From positions 5,613,208 to 5,677,207 of the forward strand of contig NZ_CP133264.1 in the NCBI RefSeq assembly GCF_030915445.1: a DNA stretch of 64,000 nt. The letters are read 5' to 3'. Of this stretch, positions 33,610 through 42,543 are shown piece by piece. The DNA is from Clostridium sp. OS1-26 (GTDB lineage: Bacteria; Bacillota; Clostridia; Clostridiales; Clostridiaceae). The stretch's first letter is position 1, and each line of letters opens with the position of its first letter. Under the pieces are notes generated by a model. The model ran no database searches and was not told the origin of the DNA. It saw only the letters and a list, made by a program, of their open reading frames with translations. The translations under genes and the position numbers were made by a program.

Positions 33610-34551
33610 CTATATACTTGAAACTATAAAAGATACGTCTCCATTGATTTCAAAATCATTGTAACCAAATGGTATTACGAAGTTATCACCTTTTTTAATT
33701 TCTTCTCCATCTAAAGTTCCTTTTCCCTCTATAATAGTAACTAGTGAAAATAATGCCTTATAATTAATATGAGCTTTATCTTTCACATCGAATTTTACAG
33801 TGTTAAAATACTCAGAGTTAACATAATGAGTCTTTACATACCCCTCTTTCTTTTCAATTATTGGTTTTACATTATTCTCGTCTCCAAAAGGTACTTTAAT
33901 TACGTCTATAGCTTTTTCTACATGTAGTTCTCTTTTTTCGCCAGTATTTTCATCTACTCTATCATAATCATACACACGATATGTTAAATCTGAAGATTGC
34001 TGTATTTCATATATTAAGGTATTCTTACATATGGCATGCACTGTTCCTGAAGGTATATAAAAAAAGTCTCCTCTTTTTATAGGCTTAAATGTTAACAATT
34101 CCTTCCACTTTCCTTCTTGAATGTAATTAACTAATTCTTCTTTTATATTTGCATTATGGCCATATTCTAAAACTGTATCTTCATTGCAATCTATAATATA
34201 CCAAGCCTCTGTTTTCCCCAACTGACCATTTTCCTTTGAATATGCATATTCATCATTTGGATGAACTTGTATTGATAAATCATTAGATGCATCTATCAAC
34301 TTAACTAATAAAGGAAACTCTTTATTAGTTAAGTTTCCAAAATATTCTCTATGATTTTCATATAACCATGACAATGTTTTCCCTTTGAACTCTTCATTTT
34401 TTATTATACAATCTCCATTTTTATGAGCAGAAATTGCCCAACATTCCCCTGTTTTATCTGTTGGTATATCATACCCAAAATATTCTTTTAGTTTTCTTCC
34501 TCCCCATACTCTGTACTTAAAAACAGGTTCTAATCTAATAATTTCCTTCAT
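33610..34551 (-). CDS. manA: Mannose-6-phosphate isomerase, class I
   Basis: 313 aa cupin-fold enzyme that interconverts mannose 6-phosphate and fructose 6-phosphate. Landmarks are LEPVFKYRVWGGRKLKEYFG at the start, the zinc-site region SIQVHPNDEYAY with KTEAWYIID, and DFFYIPSGTVHAICKNTLIY. The short 313-aa form equals Bacillus ManA. It lies upstream of the fructose-family PTS on the same strand, so the two together make a mannose uptake and entry route into glycolysis. ATG at 34551 with GGAGGAGAAAGG upstream. Confidence 0.94.
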   Translation of the reverse strand: MKEIIRLEPVFKYRVWGGRKLKEYFGYDIPTDKTGECWAISAHKNGDCIIKNEEFKGKTLSWLYENHREYFGNLTNKEFPLLVKLIDASNDLSIQVHPNDEYAYSKENGQLGKTEAWYIIDCNEDTVLEYGHNANIKEELVNYIQEGKWKELLTFKPIKRGDFFYIPSGTVHAICKNTLIYEIQQSSDLTYRVYDYDRVDENTGEKRELHVEKAIDVIKVPFGDENNVKPIIEKKEGYVKTHYVNSEYFNTVKFDVKDKAHINYKALFSLVTIIEGKGTLDGEEIKKGDNFVIPFGYNDFEINGDVSFIVSSI

Positions 34552-35035
34552 ACCTTTCTCCTCCTATAATCTAAAATATATTTAATAATATTGCTATTCT
34601 ATTTTTCTATTCTTTATTAAACCATGTTTTTAAAGTGTTATCAAATTGTTAAGCAAGTATATAATTAGATTTTCCTGTAGCATAATCTGGTATTACTACA
34701 CTAGTCAGCTTTCAAAGTTAAATATGAAATTGAATAAAATAAAGAAAAGCACCAAAATCTAGGAAGCTAAACTTTCCAGTCTTCTGACAGTGGTATTTAA
34801 ATCACTCTTAATAATTTAAATATCATTTTAAATATAAGTTAAGCAAGAATTAAACAAAATTCTTTTTTTGTGACATTTCTATTTAGAAACTCAAAAAAAT
34901 TACGATAATAAATACATAAATGTAATATACTACTAGCTTAGTTTGTTTTACAATATATTTAATCATGTACAAAATTACTGTAGATATAAAAAGCTTTTCT
35001 AAAAGAATTATTAGTTATATATGAGGTGAATTAAT
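34552..35035. other. 484-base intergenic region without a recognised gene
   Basis: Contains the divergent promoters of manA and the HD-GYP gene. A possible three-helix fold lies at 34751-34794 (outer ACCA/TGGT, inner AGGAAG/CTTTCC and CAGTC/GACAG). I checked for a c-di-GMP riboswitch because of the HD-GYP gene and did not find its core. Nothing else is seen. Confidence 0.4.
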
Positions 35036-36094
35036 ATGGTATATGAAAAAAAAACATTGCCAATCAGCGAATTACAACCAGGTATGATATCATCTATGGA
35101 TATATATTCTGAAGGCAAAATATTGCTAGCTAAAGATGTTGCTATATCTGAATCAATTATAAATAAGCTTAAGAATAACTATATCATCGATAAGGTAGAC
35201 ATTTACTTAGATAGCGATTCTGATAAGGATTTAGAACTTAAAATAAAAACAGTGCAAGAACTTGAAAATACCTTTAATGAATTTTCTTCAAATTTAGAAA
35301 GTATATTTAATAGCATATCTACTCTAAAGATACCTAAAATGGACGAGATAAAAACTTTTTCACAAAAAATTCAAGCGGAATTTAATGCACCTGGAATAGT
35401 TATAAAAAATATAGTTTTTTATGGCAGTGGAAACGACTCAATTTATAGACACAGTGTAAATGTGGCGGCTATTAGTTTTATACTAGGCAAATTGTTAGGA
35501 CTTGATGAAAACGAATTGTCTTTATTAACTTATGCAGCGGTATTGCACGATTTTGGCAAAATGGAAATAAGTAAGGACATATTAGATAAAACAACTAACT
35601 TTACTTCTGAGGAATATGAGATTTTCAAAACTCATCCTGTCATAAGTTATCACTTTGTTAAACAGATTCCAAATATAGACCCTTCTATAAGTCGTGCAAT
35701 ACTTATGCACCATGAAAGAATGGATGGGTCTGGTTATCCTCTACATGTTAAAGATGATAAAATCCCAAAGTTCTCCAAAATAATAGCTATTGCGGATTTA
35801 TTTGACGAGGTTAGTTCTAACAGATATTCTGAAGAAATTAAGGGCCCTTTAGAATCTTTAAAAATTATTCAAGAGGAAAGCCTTACAAAACTTGATTGCC
35901 ACTATTGTACTATGTTTTTAAACCACATAATAAATTACTATATGGGTGAAAATGTGATACTAAACGATAATCGCTCTTGTAAGATTATTCAAATCCACAT
36001 AAATGACTTAACAAGGCCACTTTTACTTAGCGATAGTGGATTCCTTGACTTAAAAAAAGATAAAAATTTACATGTTCAAAAATTAGTTGTTTAA
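35036..36094 (+). CDS. HD-GYP domain protein (cyclic-di-GMP phosphodiesterase type)
   Basis: 352 aa. The N-terminus (ISELQPGMISSMDIYSEGKI) is a DUF3391-like module. The HD-GYP domain (about 125-300) has all main motifs: YRHSVNVA, VLHDFGKMEIS, THPVISYHF, MHHERMDGSGYP and IAIADLFDEVSSNR. It should hydrolyse c-di-GMP in the cytoplasm; no receiver or membrane segment is seen. It is monocistronic, with a strong terminator at 36112. The GYP motif is intact, so it is probably active. Confidence 0.92.
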   Translation: MVYEKKTLPISELQPGMISSMDIYSEGKILLAKDVAISESIINKLKNNYIIDKVDIYLDSDSDKDLELKIKTVQELENTFNEFSSNLESIFNSISTLKIPKMDEIKTFSQKIQAEFNAPGIVIKNIVFYGSGNDSIYRHSVNVAAISFILGKLLGLDENELSLLTYAAVLHDFGKMEISKDILDKTTNFTSEEYEIFKTHPVISYHFVKQIPNIDPSISRAILMHHERMDGSGYPLHVKDDKIPKFSKIIAIADLFDEVSSNRYSEEIKGPLESLKIIQEESLTKLDCHYCTMFLNHIINYYMGENVILNDNRSCKIIQIHINDLTRPLLLSDSGFLDLKKDKNLHVQKLVV

Positions 36095-36111
36095 TATTTA
36101 GTTAAAAATAC

Positions 36112-36158
36112 AAAATAAACTCAAACATAGTTTTTTTAAATATGTTTGAGTTTATTTT
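36112..36158. terminator. Bidirectional terminator between HD-GYP and MutS2-like genes
   Basis: AAAATAAACTCAAACATA (36112-36129) pairs perfectly over 18 bp with 36141-36158. Confidence 0.9.
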
Positions 36159-36170
36159 CAATTATTTTTA

Positions 36171-38141
36171 CTACTCTTTCTTTTTCAACTCAATTTTCAT
36201 ACCTTTAACATACTTTCTTTCCATAACATGTTTTTTCTTTCTATTTTCTTTGCTTTCAAATATGATATCAAAATCATAATCTTCAGGGTACAATTCCTTT
36301 TTATCAATATACAATGAAAGTCTTTTATGGTTTATTTTAAGTTTTTTCTTCATCACCATAACTCCCACTTCGCCTTTGCTGTTTTCAAGTTCACATACAA
36401 TACCCTTACAATTCATAGTACTTATATAAACACAGTCTCCTATTTTAAATCTTGACTCTTTCCTACTTTTTTCTAGGTTTGCTTTCTTAGATACTGAATC
36501 TCTAACCTCCTTTATTCTGTTTTCATGAATTTCTTTTAACTCATCAGCTTTATTTTTAAATTCTAAGTCTATAATGTTCTTAGAATTTATATAGCTAGAA
36601 TAATCCTTTTGTTCTTTGTAAGTAACCTTATGTGCTTTTTCTATAATTTCTTTTCTCATGCCAAGCCTTAAAGCTATTAAAAAAGCATTACTCTCTCCTG
36701 CTTTACCTATTTTTAATTTATATAAAGGTTTCAGAGTATTTATATCAAATTCCATACATCCATTTTTAAAGCCTTCTTGATTTTCTGCATAATACTTTAT
36801 TTCGCTATAATGGGTTGTAGCTAATATAGTTGCTCCCTTATCATATATATCTTGAAGCACTGCTACTGCTATTCCCATACCTTCTCCTGGATCTGTTCCT
36901 GCTCCAACTTCATCTAATATAACAAGTGTACGTGGATTAGAACACTCTACTATAGATATAATATTTTTAATATGAGATGAGAAAGTGCTAAGAGATTGTT
37001 CAATGCTTTGGCCATCACCTATATCTACTAAAATATTATAAAATACTGCAAATTCACTTTCCTCCTCCACAGGTACATGAAGCCCTGTCTGAACCATCAT
37101 AGTAAGAAGTCCTACTGTTTTAAGCGCTACTGTTTTTCCTCCAGTATTAGGACCTGTAATCACAAGGCTTCTATAATCGCTTCCAATAGTAAAATCTAAA
37201 GGCACAGCACCTCTTCCTATAAGAGGATGCTTTCCACACTTTATATTTATATAATTGCTTTCATTTATCTTTACTGCGCTCCCCTCTATGGCCTTACTAT
37301 ATTTAGCTTTAGCCATTATAAAGTCATAGTGAACCATAGTCTCAATATTTATTGATAGCTCTCTTTCGTAGCCTTCTACCATAACAGTTATTGTTGAAAG
37401 TATTCTATACACTTCATTTTCTTCTTGTATTTTTAATAAATTTAATTCATCTTGAGCCTTCTGAACCTCAACAGGCTCTATAAATACCGTAGACCCGCTT
37501 CCAGAGCTATCTAAAACATTTCCTTGTATTTCTCTTTTATATTCGCTTTTTATAGGTATAACATATCTGCCATTCCTCATACTTATAAGGTTATCTTGAA
37601 GAAATTTACGATAATTAGAGTTCTTCAGAACATTCTCAAGCTTAGTTTTAACTCTATCTTCAGCTATAGCAATCTTCTTTCTAATTCTTGCTAGTTCATT
37701 ACTTGCTTTATCAATAACATTGTTTCTATATATACATCTTTCTATTTCTTCTTCTAACTCTTTAAGTTCATATATTGATTGTGCATAGCTGCTAACAATG
37801 GGTGCAACTATCTCCTTATCTTCCATAAATCTTTTAAGCCTCACTCCCTCTTTTTGAAGCTCATATATTGCTACAAGTTCTTCTGGTTTAAGCACTGCCC
37901 CTTTACCTAGTTTAGACATGATTTTTTCAATGTCAGTCAAACTGTGAATTGGTACACTGGAGCTTCTATTTACTATAGCTCTGGCCTCTGTTGTTTCTCT
38001 CATCCAGTTCTCTATTTCTCTAAGGTCTACAGAAGGCTCTAAATTCTTTATAATTTTCTTAGCAGGCTCTGAAATAGCATATTCACAAATTATCTCTTTT
38101 ATTTTGTTATATTCTAATATTTCAATAGTATTATTATTCAA
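36171..38141 (-). CDS. MutS2-like ATPase lacking the Smr nuclease domain
   Basis: 656 aa. The core and clamp regions (about 1-300) and the MutS ATPase (about 310-510) are clear: ITGPNTGGKTVALKTVGLLT (Walker A), ILDEVGAGTDPGEG (Walker B), TTHYSEIKYYA. A coiled region and a KOW-like strand set follow (RFKIGDCVYISTMNCKGIVC). Full MutS2 proteins have about 785 aa and end in an Smr domain with a conserved LDLRG motif; that is absent here, where the tail is short and lysine-rich. It may be a paralog working in ribosome rescue or recombination control without nuclease activity. ATG at 38141 with GGAGG upstream. Confidence 0.88.
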   Translation of the reverse strand: MNNNTIEILEYNKIKEIICEYAISEPAKKIIKNLEPSVDLREIENWMRETTEARAIVNRSSSVPIHSLTDIEKIMSKLGKGAVLKPEELVAIYELQKEGVRLKRFMEDKEIVAPIVSSYAQSIYELKELEEEIERCIYRNNVIDKASNELARIRKKIAIAEDRVKTKLENVLKNSNYRKFLQDNLISMRNGRYVIPIKSEYKREIQGNVLDSSGSGSTVFIEPVEVQKAQDELNLLKIQEENEVYRILSTITVMVEGYERELSINIETMVHYDFIMAKAKYSKAIEGSAVKINESNYINIKCGKHPLIGRGAVPLDFTIGSDYRSLVITGPNTGGKTVALKTVGLLTMMVQTGLHVPVEEESEFAVFYNILVDIGDGQSIEQSLSTFSSHIKNIISIVECSNPRTLVILDEVGAGTDPGEGMGIAVAVLQDIYDKGATILATTHYSEIKYYAENQEGFKNGCMEFDINTLKPLYKLKIGKAGESNAFLIALRLGMRKEIIEKAHKVTYKEQKDYSSYINSKNIIDLEFKNKADELKEIHENRIKEVRDSVSKKANLEKSRKESRFKIGDCVYISTMNCKGIVCELENSKGEVGVMVMKKKLKINHKRLSLYIDKKELYPEDYDFDIIFESKENRKKKHVMERKYVKGMKIELKKKE

Positions 38142-38299
38142 CTTTTATTCCTCCTAATTTTATTAATTTTTTCTATGTCCAATTAATATTAATATCCTGG
38201 AATGCAGACAAATCTTATATTATTTACTCTTTATTTTATTAAAATAAGATTCCTACACTTGACATAAACATCACTCCTTACTAAAGTTAAACGCAAAAA

Positions 38300-38331
38300 G
38301 GCTGCAAATGAACATGGGTTCACCTGCAGCC
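38300..38331 (-). terminator. Second strong hairpin downstream of the 6S-like RNA
   Basis: GGCTGCA (38300-38306) pairs with TGCAGCC (38325-38331) and the inner bases TGAAC/GTTCA pair further; TTTTTG follows on the minus strand. It lies between the RNA gene and the MutS2-like gene and blocks read-through. Confidence 0.8.
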
Positions 38332-38372
38332 TAAAAATGTATCATCAAAAAGGTAAAGATATCCTGTAAAGG

Positions 38373-38598
38373 GCATAAAAATACCGTGCTGAAAGCACGG
38401 TATACTACTCCCAAGTATATCCTATTGATTTTATCTGCTTCCCTGTTCTTAACTAATCATCCAAAAGAATTGCAATGCAAACAAACCTGATTAAATCAGA
38501 TTATTTAACAACTTCTTCTAGACGAAACTATTCAATTAGTTAGTTAAGAACAACCTCTATCATAAAACATACTCCTTTTTTGATACATTTAAATATCT
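38373..38598 (-). ncRNA. ssrS: Structured non-coding RNA, probably 6S RNA
   Basis: No reading frame fits. On the minus strand an outer helix (38562-38572 with 38415-38425, 11 bp including G-U pairs) and an inner perfect 12-bp helix (GTTCTTAACTAA, 38540-38551 with 38445-38456) flank a large bubble of 10 and 19 unpaired bases, topped by smaller hairpins (CTGATTTAATCAG). This long rod with a central bubble is the 6S RNA architecture that imitates an open promoter. A consensus promoter lies upstream (38605-38632) and a perfect terminator, TACCGTGC/GCACGGTA at 38382-38402, ends it. The identification rests on shape, not on a sequence match. Confidence 0.6.
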
Positions 38599-38604
38599 AA
38601 TCAC

Positions 38605-38632
38605 ATTATAGAGCTAATATCTAAACTCCTAA
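38605..38632 (-). promoter_or_regulatory. Promoter of the 6S-like RNA
   Basis: On the minus strand TTAGGA (38627-38632), 16-base spacer, TATAAT (38605-38610). Confidence 0.55.
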
Positions 38633-38755
38633 TGCTATTTTAGTTTAACAACCTTATTAGGTTATCTACATTATATTTTAAATTTATGGCCTTTGCAATA
38701 GCTTTTATCGAACTTTTGTAACATTTTTACTAAATTACAACATTCTCCATTAACC

Positions 38756-40195
38756 TTACTTTATTTCCATGATATTAATCCTTTTTACTCTATTATGAAG
38801 ATCAGAAGATTTACCTCCCCTTTGCGGAACTTCCTCTTCTTTTATGCTTAAAGTTTTTGCAATTAAAGCTCTTACTCTTGGACCGCAGAAAGCTCCTTGA
38901 CACATTCCCATTCCGGCTCTTGTACGTCTTTTAATAGCATCAATAGATTTTATTTTAATACCTCTTTCTAATGCATCTACAATCTCCGCTTCGGTAACTT
39001 TTTCACATCTGCATATTATATGCTTACCTGGTTCCTTTGAATTAACATCCCCATTAAAATCTTCATCTTTTTTAATTATAATAGGTTTTCTATAAGGCTT
39101 AAAATCTTTCTTTTCTTCTAAATTTAATCCTGAATTTTTAAGTATATCTAATACCTTTTTAGCAATAGCAGGTGAAGATGTCAATCCTGGAGAATCGCCT
39201 GTTACATTTAGGAATCCTTTTACTTTTGTTTCTTCCACTATAAAATCTTTTCTTGTATTAGTAGGCCTAACCCCTGCAAAGGAAGTTAATGCTTTTTTCA
39301 TATCAAAATCACTTACAGATTTTTTAGCTGTTTCAACAATAGCCTTAATTGAGTCTTCATCTGTAGATACATCTTCTCTATGTGTCACCTGTTGGGCATC
39401 TGGACCTATCATAAGATTACCATGATAAGTAGCCGTTACCAGTATACCTTTACCTTTTTCTGTTGGAACTTGAAAAATCACTTTTTTTACTAAATAAGAT
39501 TGGTCTTTATTAAATATAACATATTCTCCTTTTCTCGGAATAATGTTAAAATCATCTACTCCTATCATTCTTGAAATTCTATCACTGTGAACGCCTGATG
39601 CATTTATAATATATTTACTTTCAAATACTCCTTTATTAGTTGTAACCTTAAAGGTATTTTCTAGCTTTTCTATAGCTGTAACTTCATGATTTAATTTTAA
39701 TTCCACACCATTTTCCAAAGCATTTTCAACTAAAGCTATGGTGAATTCATAGGGAGAACATATTCCTGAATCTTTACAATATAAAGCCCATTTTACTTCT
39801 TTGCTTAAATATGGTTCCATTTTTCTTACTTCAGCACCATCTATTATTTCCAATCCACCTACACCATTGTCAATACCATCTCTATAAAGATTCTTCAAAT
39901 GCTCCTTTTCATCATCGGAAAAAGCAATTACTAAAGATCCGGTTTCTCTGTAGCCAAAGTTTAATTCTTTTTCAAGCTGTTCAAACATTCTGTTTCCTTT
40001 TACACAAAGTTCAGCTTTTAAAGTACCAGGCTCGTCTGAATATCCGCCATGTACTATACCACTATTGGCTTTAGATGAGCCGCAGCTCACATCTTCCTCC
40101 TTTTCAAGAACACAAATATCAAGATTGTACTTTGAAAGTTCTCTGGCAATGTTAGCACCTATTACTCCAGCACCAATTATTATTACATCATACAT
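38756..40195 (-). CDS. GlpA-like FAD-dependent oxidoreductase with C-terminal [2Fe-2S] BFD domain
   Basis: 479 aa. A DAO-type FAD domain (1-370) opens with DVIIIGAGVIGANIARELSK and GSSKANSGIVHGGY; the C-terminus (about 400-470) has the cluster cysteines HIICRCEKVTEAE and GMCQGAFCGPRV. This is the layout of the catalytic subunit of anaerobic glycerol-3-phosphate dehydrogenase. The usual partners (GlpB/GlpC or a pyridine-nucleotide oxidoreductase and small DUF1667 protein) are not adjacent, so it works alone or with distant subunits. ATG at 40195 with GGAGGGAT upstream. Confidence 0.88.
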   Translation of the reverse strand: MYDVIIIGAGVIGANIARELSKYNLDICVLEKEEDVSCGSSKANSGIVHGGYSDEPGTLKAELCVKGNRMFEQLEKELNFGYRETGSLVIAFSDDEKEHLKNLYRDGIDNGVGGLEIIDGAEVRKMEPYLSKEVKWALYCKDSGICSPYEFTIALVENALENGVELKLNHEVTAIEKLENTFKVTTNKGVFESKYIINASGVHSDRISRMIGVDDFNIIPRKGEYVIFNKDQSYLVKKVIFQVPTEKGKGILVTATYHGNLMIGPDAQQVTHREDVSTDEDSIKAIVETAKKSVSDFDMKKALTSFAGVRPTNTRKDFIVEETKVKGFLNVTGDSPGLTSSPAIAKKVLDILKNSGLNLEEKKDFKPYRKPIIIKKDEDFNGDVNSKEPGKHIICRCEKVTEAEIVDALERGIKIKSIDAIKRRTRAGMGMCQGAFCGPRVRALIAKTLSIKEEEVPQRGGKSSDLHNRVKRINIMEIK

Positions 40196-40416
40196 CGAAA
40201 TCCCTCCATTCTTGTAATTAAGTTTTTACAAAATTATAGGGTTACACCTCTTAAGCTATAATACCATTAGATATTATGTATAAATAAGACAATATTGTTA
40301 GTTGATAACTTGTATTATTTAATAACTTTATACTTATTATAACATATAATCTAAATATTTTGTGAATTATAATTATTAAATAGCAGTAAATTAAAATATA
40401 AGTGGAATTAGAACTT

Positions 40417-40770
40417 TTATTTTAATATTTCTTCTCTTTCCCGTTTCTTAAGCCCTTTGAATACTAAATCGTAGGAAATATCAATAAGCATTTTTACAGT
40501 TTTATCTTCTATTGAACCATCTATTTCTACAGTATTCCAATGTATCTTATTCATATGATATCCAGGCTTTATTGCATTAAATTCTCTTCTTAGGTCCTGA
40601 GACATAATAGGGTCACATTTTAGATTTACCTTTAAATCTTTTTCATTAATATTGGTAAGTGCAAACATTTTGCTGCCAACTTTAAGTACTAATGTTTCAT
40701 CATCAAAAGGAAAGTCTTCATAAACTCCTTTTTTACTTAAACAATAATCTTTTATCTCTTGTAGATTCAT
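40417..40770 (-). CDS. MmcQ/YjbR-family protein
   Basis: 117 aa with the CyaY-like/double-wing fold of MmcQ/YjbR: IKDYCLSKKGVYEDFPFDDE, VLKVGSKMFALTNI, LKCDPIMSQDLRREF and PGYHMNKIHWNTVEIDGS. Full family length. These proteins bind DNA in vitro in some cases, but their role is unclear. It stands alone. Confidence 0.9.
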   Translation of the reverse strand: MNLQEIKDYCLSKKGVYEDFPFDDETLVLKVGSKMFALTNINEKDLKVNLKCDPIMSQDLRREFNAIKPGYHMNKIHWNTVEIDGSIEDKTVKMLIDISYDLVFKGLKKREREEILK

Positions 40771-41127
40771 TATCTACACCACTCCTTTATTCTAATCCTT
40801 ATTTAAAGAATATTTCACCGTATATTTAACTGATACTAATACTTCAACTTCTACAATTAAGCAGACATACAAAATCTGTGATTTTAATATGGTCGCTTAC
40901 TCATTCGACGATAGGAGAAGGAATTTCATATATTAATAGTAAACCAGAATCTTATAATTATTTTGAACTATACTAATCTCATGAACTAATCTAACTAGAA
41001 GTAAAACTGACACCGTATAAAAAACGACGTCAGCTTTTACATCTTCTGCAATATTTACTACTTTTGTCTACCTTATTTGTAGATCTTTACTTCTTATTTT
41101 TTAATGTTAACATAAGTGTTACTTAGT
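40771..41127. other. 357-base intergenic region
   Basis: One clear hairpin: GTAAAACTGAC (41001-41011) with GTCAGCTTTTAC (41029-41040), one bulge, no T tract. A 47-codon open stretch without a start codon runs over it on the minus strand and is not supported. I see nothing else. Confidence 0.35.
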
Positions 41128-41610
41128 TTAATTATAGTCATTTCTTCCTTTAAATTTAATAAATCCAGGAAACTCCTCAGAGGTTAATTCTTTAATTTTA
41201 TCCTCATCTTCTAGTAATTCACTTAAACCATCTATATCATCAATATATTCTATGCTATCATTCCAAACATCTTCGTCCTGTTTCTCTTCACTAAGCTCGT
41301 AATCATCTACATATTCATCATATAACACTTCTTTTTGTTCAGAATCCTCTTCTGTTTCCTCTATATCATCTTCGGGCCTTGCAAAATCATCAACTTCTTT
41401 ATTATTTTCTGAATGGATTTTGTAATCTTTTTGCTCTAACTCATCCTCTATAATTTCATCAATTTTTATAGCTTTCATATCGTACCCTTCCATCTCTAGG
41501 CACTTACCACAGTTATTACACTTTTTATTTGCATTTAAATCGCATTTTTCACATTCTCCGCAATCATTGCAACTCTTTTTATTACTAAATATACAAACTT
41601 CTCTTTTCAT
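41128..41610 (-). CDS. Cysteine-rich N-terminus, acidic C-terminus protein, 160 aa
   Basis: No named family is recognised. The first 45 residues have nine cysteines in repeated CxxCxxC form (SCNDCGECEKC, KCNNCGKCLEM), like a small Zn or Fe-S binding knuckle. The remaining 110 residues are strongly acidic and low complexity (EDDIEETEEDSEQKEV, EEKQDEDVWNDS), ending with EEFPGFIKFKGRNDYN. It is transcribed away from lexA, sharing a 250-base intergenic region with it. A conserved clostridial neighbour of lexA is likely but unproven. Confidence 0.75.
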   Translation of the reverse strand: MKREVCIFSNKKSCNDCGECEKCDLNANKKCNNCGKCLEMEGYDMKAIKIDEIIEDELEQKDYKIHSENNKEVDDFARPEDDIEETEEDSEQKEVLYDEYVDDYELSEEKQDEDVWNDSIEYIDDIDGLSELLEDEDKIKELTSEEFPGFIKFKGRNDYN

Positions 41611-41788
41611 GGCTACTTCCTTTCTAAATGAACAATATGTAAAAATAGTCTACATACTATTATACATTATCTAATTGAAAATCCAAGCTTTAGATTTACA
41701 AATAATCTTGTATACATAGGTGTATAGGATTACAATTTCTAAGCTCAGCCTCTAAGTTAATTATTCCCAAAAACTACATTTATAATAC

Positions 41789-41828
41789 AGAACATAAGTT
41801 TGATATTTGGAATCCTATATGATATAAT
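41789..41828 (+). promoter_or_regulatory. lexA promoter with overlapping LexA box
   Basis: TTGATA (41800-41805), 17-base spacer, TATAAT (41823-41828). AGAACATAAGTTTG at 41789-41802 is a LexA-box match (two deviations from CGAACRNRYGTTYG) that overlaps the -35 element, so LexA should repress its own gene. Confidence 0.7.
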
Positions 41829-41859
41829 TCAAGATAACTAAATTAAAGAGGTGCATTTT

Positions 41860-42468
41860 ATGGCGGAACACAAAAACAACAAACAATTGGAGATTTATGA
41901 ATATATAAAAAATCAAATCAAAGAAAAAGGATACCCTCCATCAGTCAGAGAAATTGGTGCCGCTGTTGGATTAAAGTCTACATCTACAGTTCACGGTCAC
42001 CTTGAAAGACTTGAAAAAAAAGGCCTTATTAAAAGAGATGCTACTAAGCCAAGAACTATTGAAGTTATAGAAAACTCTACGAATAGAAAAGAAATAATAA
42101 ACATTCCTATAATAGGAACTATAACTGCCGGCTCTCCCATTTTAGCCATTGAAAATATAGAAGACATATTCCCACTTCCTATAGATTATGTGAAAAGCAA
42201 CAAAGAGCTTTTTATGTTAAAAGTAAGTGGTGAAAGTATGATTGAAGCTGGTATACTGGATGGTGACTTATCTATAATTGAAAAGGCAAACTCTGCACAA
42301 AATGGTGACATAGTTGTTGCTCTAATAGAAAACGAAGCAACACTAAAAAGATTCTTTAAAGAAAAAGATCATATAAGACTTCAGCCTGAAAACAAAAATA
42401 TGGATCCAATTATTGTACCAGACTGTCAAGTTATTGGTAAGCTTGTTGGTATATACAGACAATACTAA
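41860..42468 (+). CDS. lexA: LexA repressor
   Basis: 202 aa. N-terminal winged helix (YPPSVREIGAAVGLKSTSTV, HGHLERLEKKGLIKRD), then the self-cleavage site ITAGSP (Ala-Gly) and the catalytic dyad: Ser in KVSGESMIEAGI and Lys in NEATLKRFF. It represses SOS genes until RecA-stimulated self-cleavage. ATG 41860 has AGAGGTG upstream; a GTG nine bases earlier is part of that site. The promoter carries a LexA box, and a second box lies at 13667. Confidence 0.96.
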   Translation: MAEHKNNKQLEIYEYIKNQIKEKGYPPSVREIGAAVGLKSTSTVHGHLERLEKKGLIKRDATKPRTIEVIENSTNRKEIINIPIIGTITAGSPILAIENIEDIFPLPIDYVKSNKELFMLKVSGESMIEAGILDGDLSIIEKANSAQNGDIVVALIENEATLKRFFKEKDHIRLQPENKNMDPIIVPDCQVIGKLVGIYRQY

Positions 42469-42485
42469 AATATAGGGTTAATATG

Positions 42486-42540
42486 TTAAAAGTTCACTTG
42501 CATTTTAGAAGAATTCCCCAAAATGTAAATGAACTTTTAA
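42486..42540. terminator. Bidirectional terminator between lexA and the gamma-lyase-like gene
   Basis: TTAAAAGTTCA (42486-42496) pairs with TGAACTTTTAA (42530-42540), extended by CATTTT/AAAATG. Confidence 0.8.
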
Positions 42541-42543
42541 TAA

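Noticed and set aside
34552..35035. Possible c-di-GMP riboswitch upstream of the HD-GYP gene
   Set aside because: I looked for the conserved GEMM-I/II cores and did not find them; only small hairpins at 34751-34794 are present.
38142..38600. T-box or riboswitch leader of the MutS2-like gene, because of two terminators in a row
   Set aside because: No T-box sequence or specifier arm is seen, the first terminator ends a rod-shaped RNA with its own promoter, and neither hairpin has an evident anti-terminator.
40880..41090. A 47-codon minus-strand stretch with hydrophobic segments between the YjbR and Cys-rich genes
   Set aside because: No start codon, no ribosome site and a hairpin in the middle; not supported as a gene.
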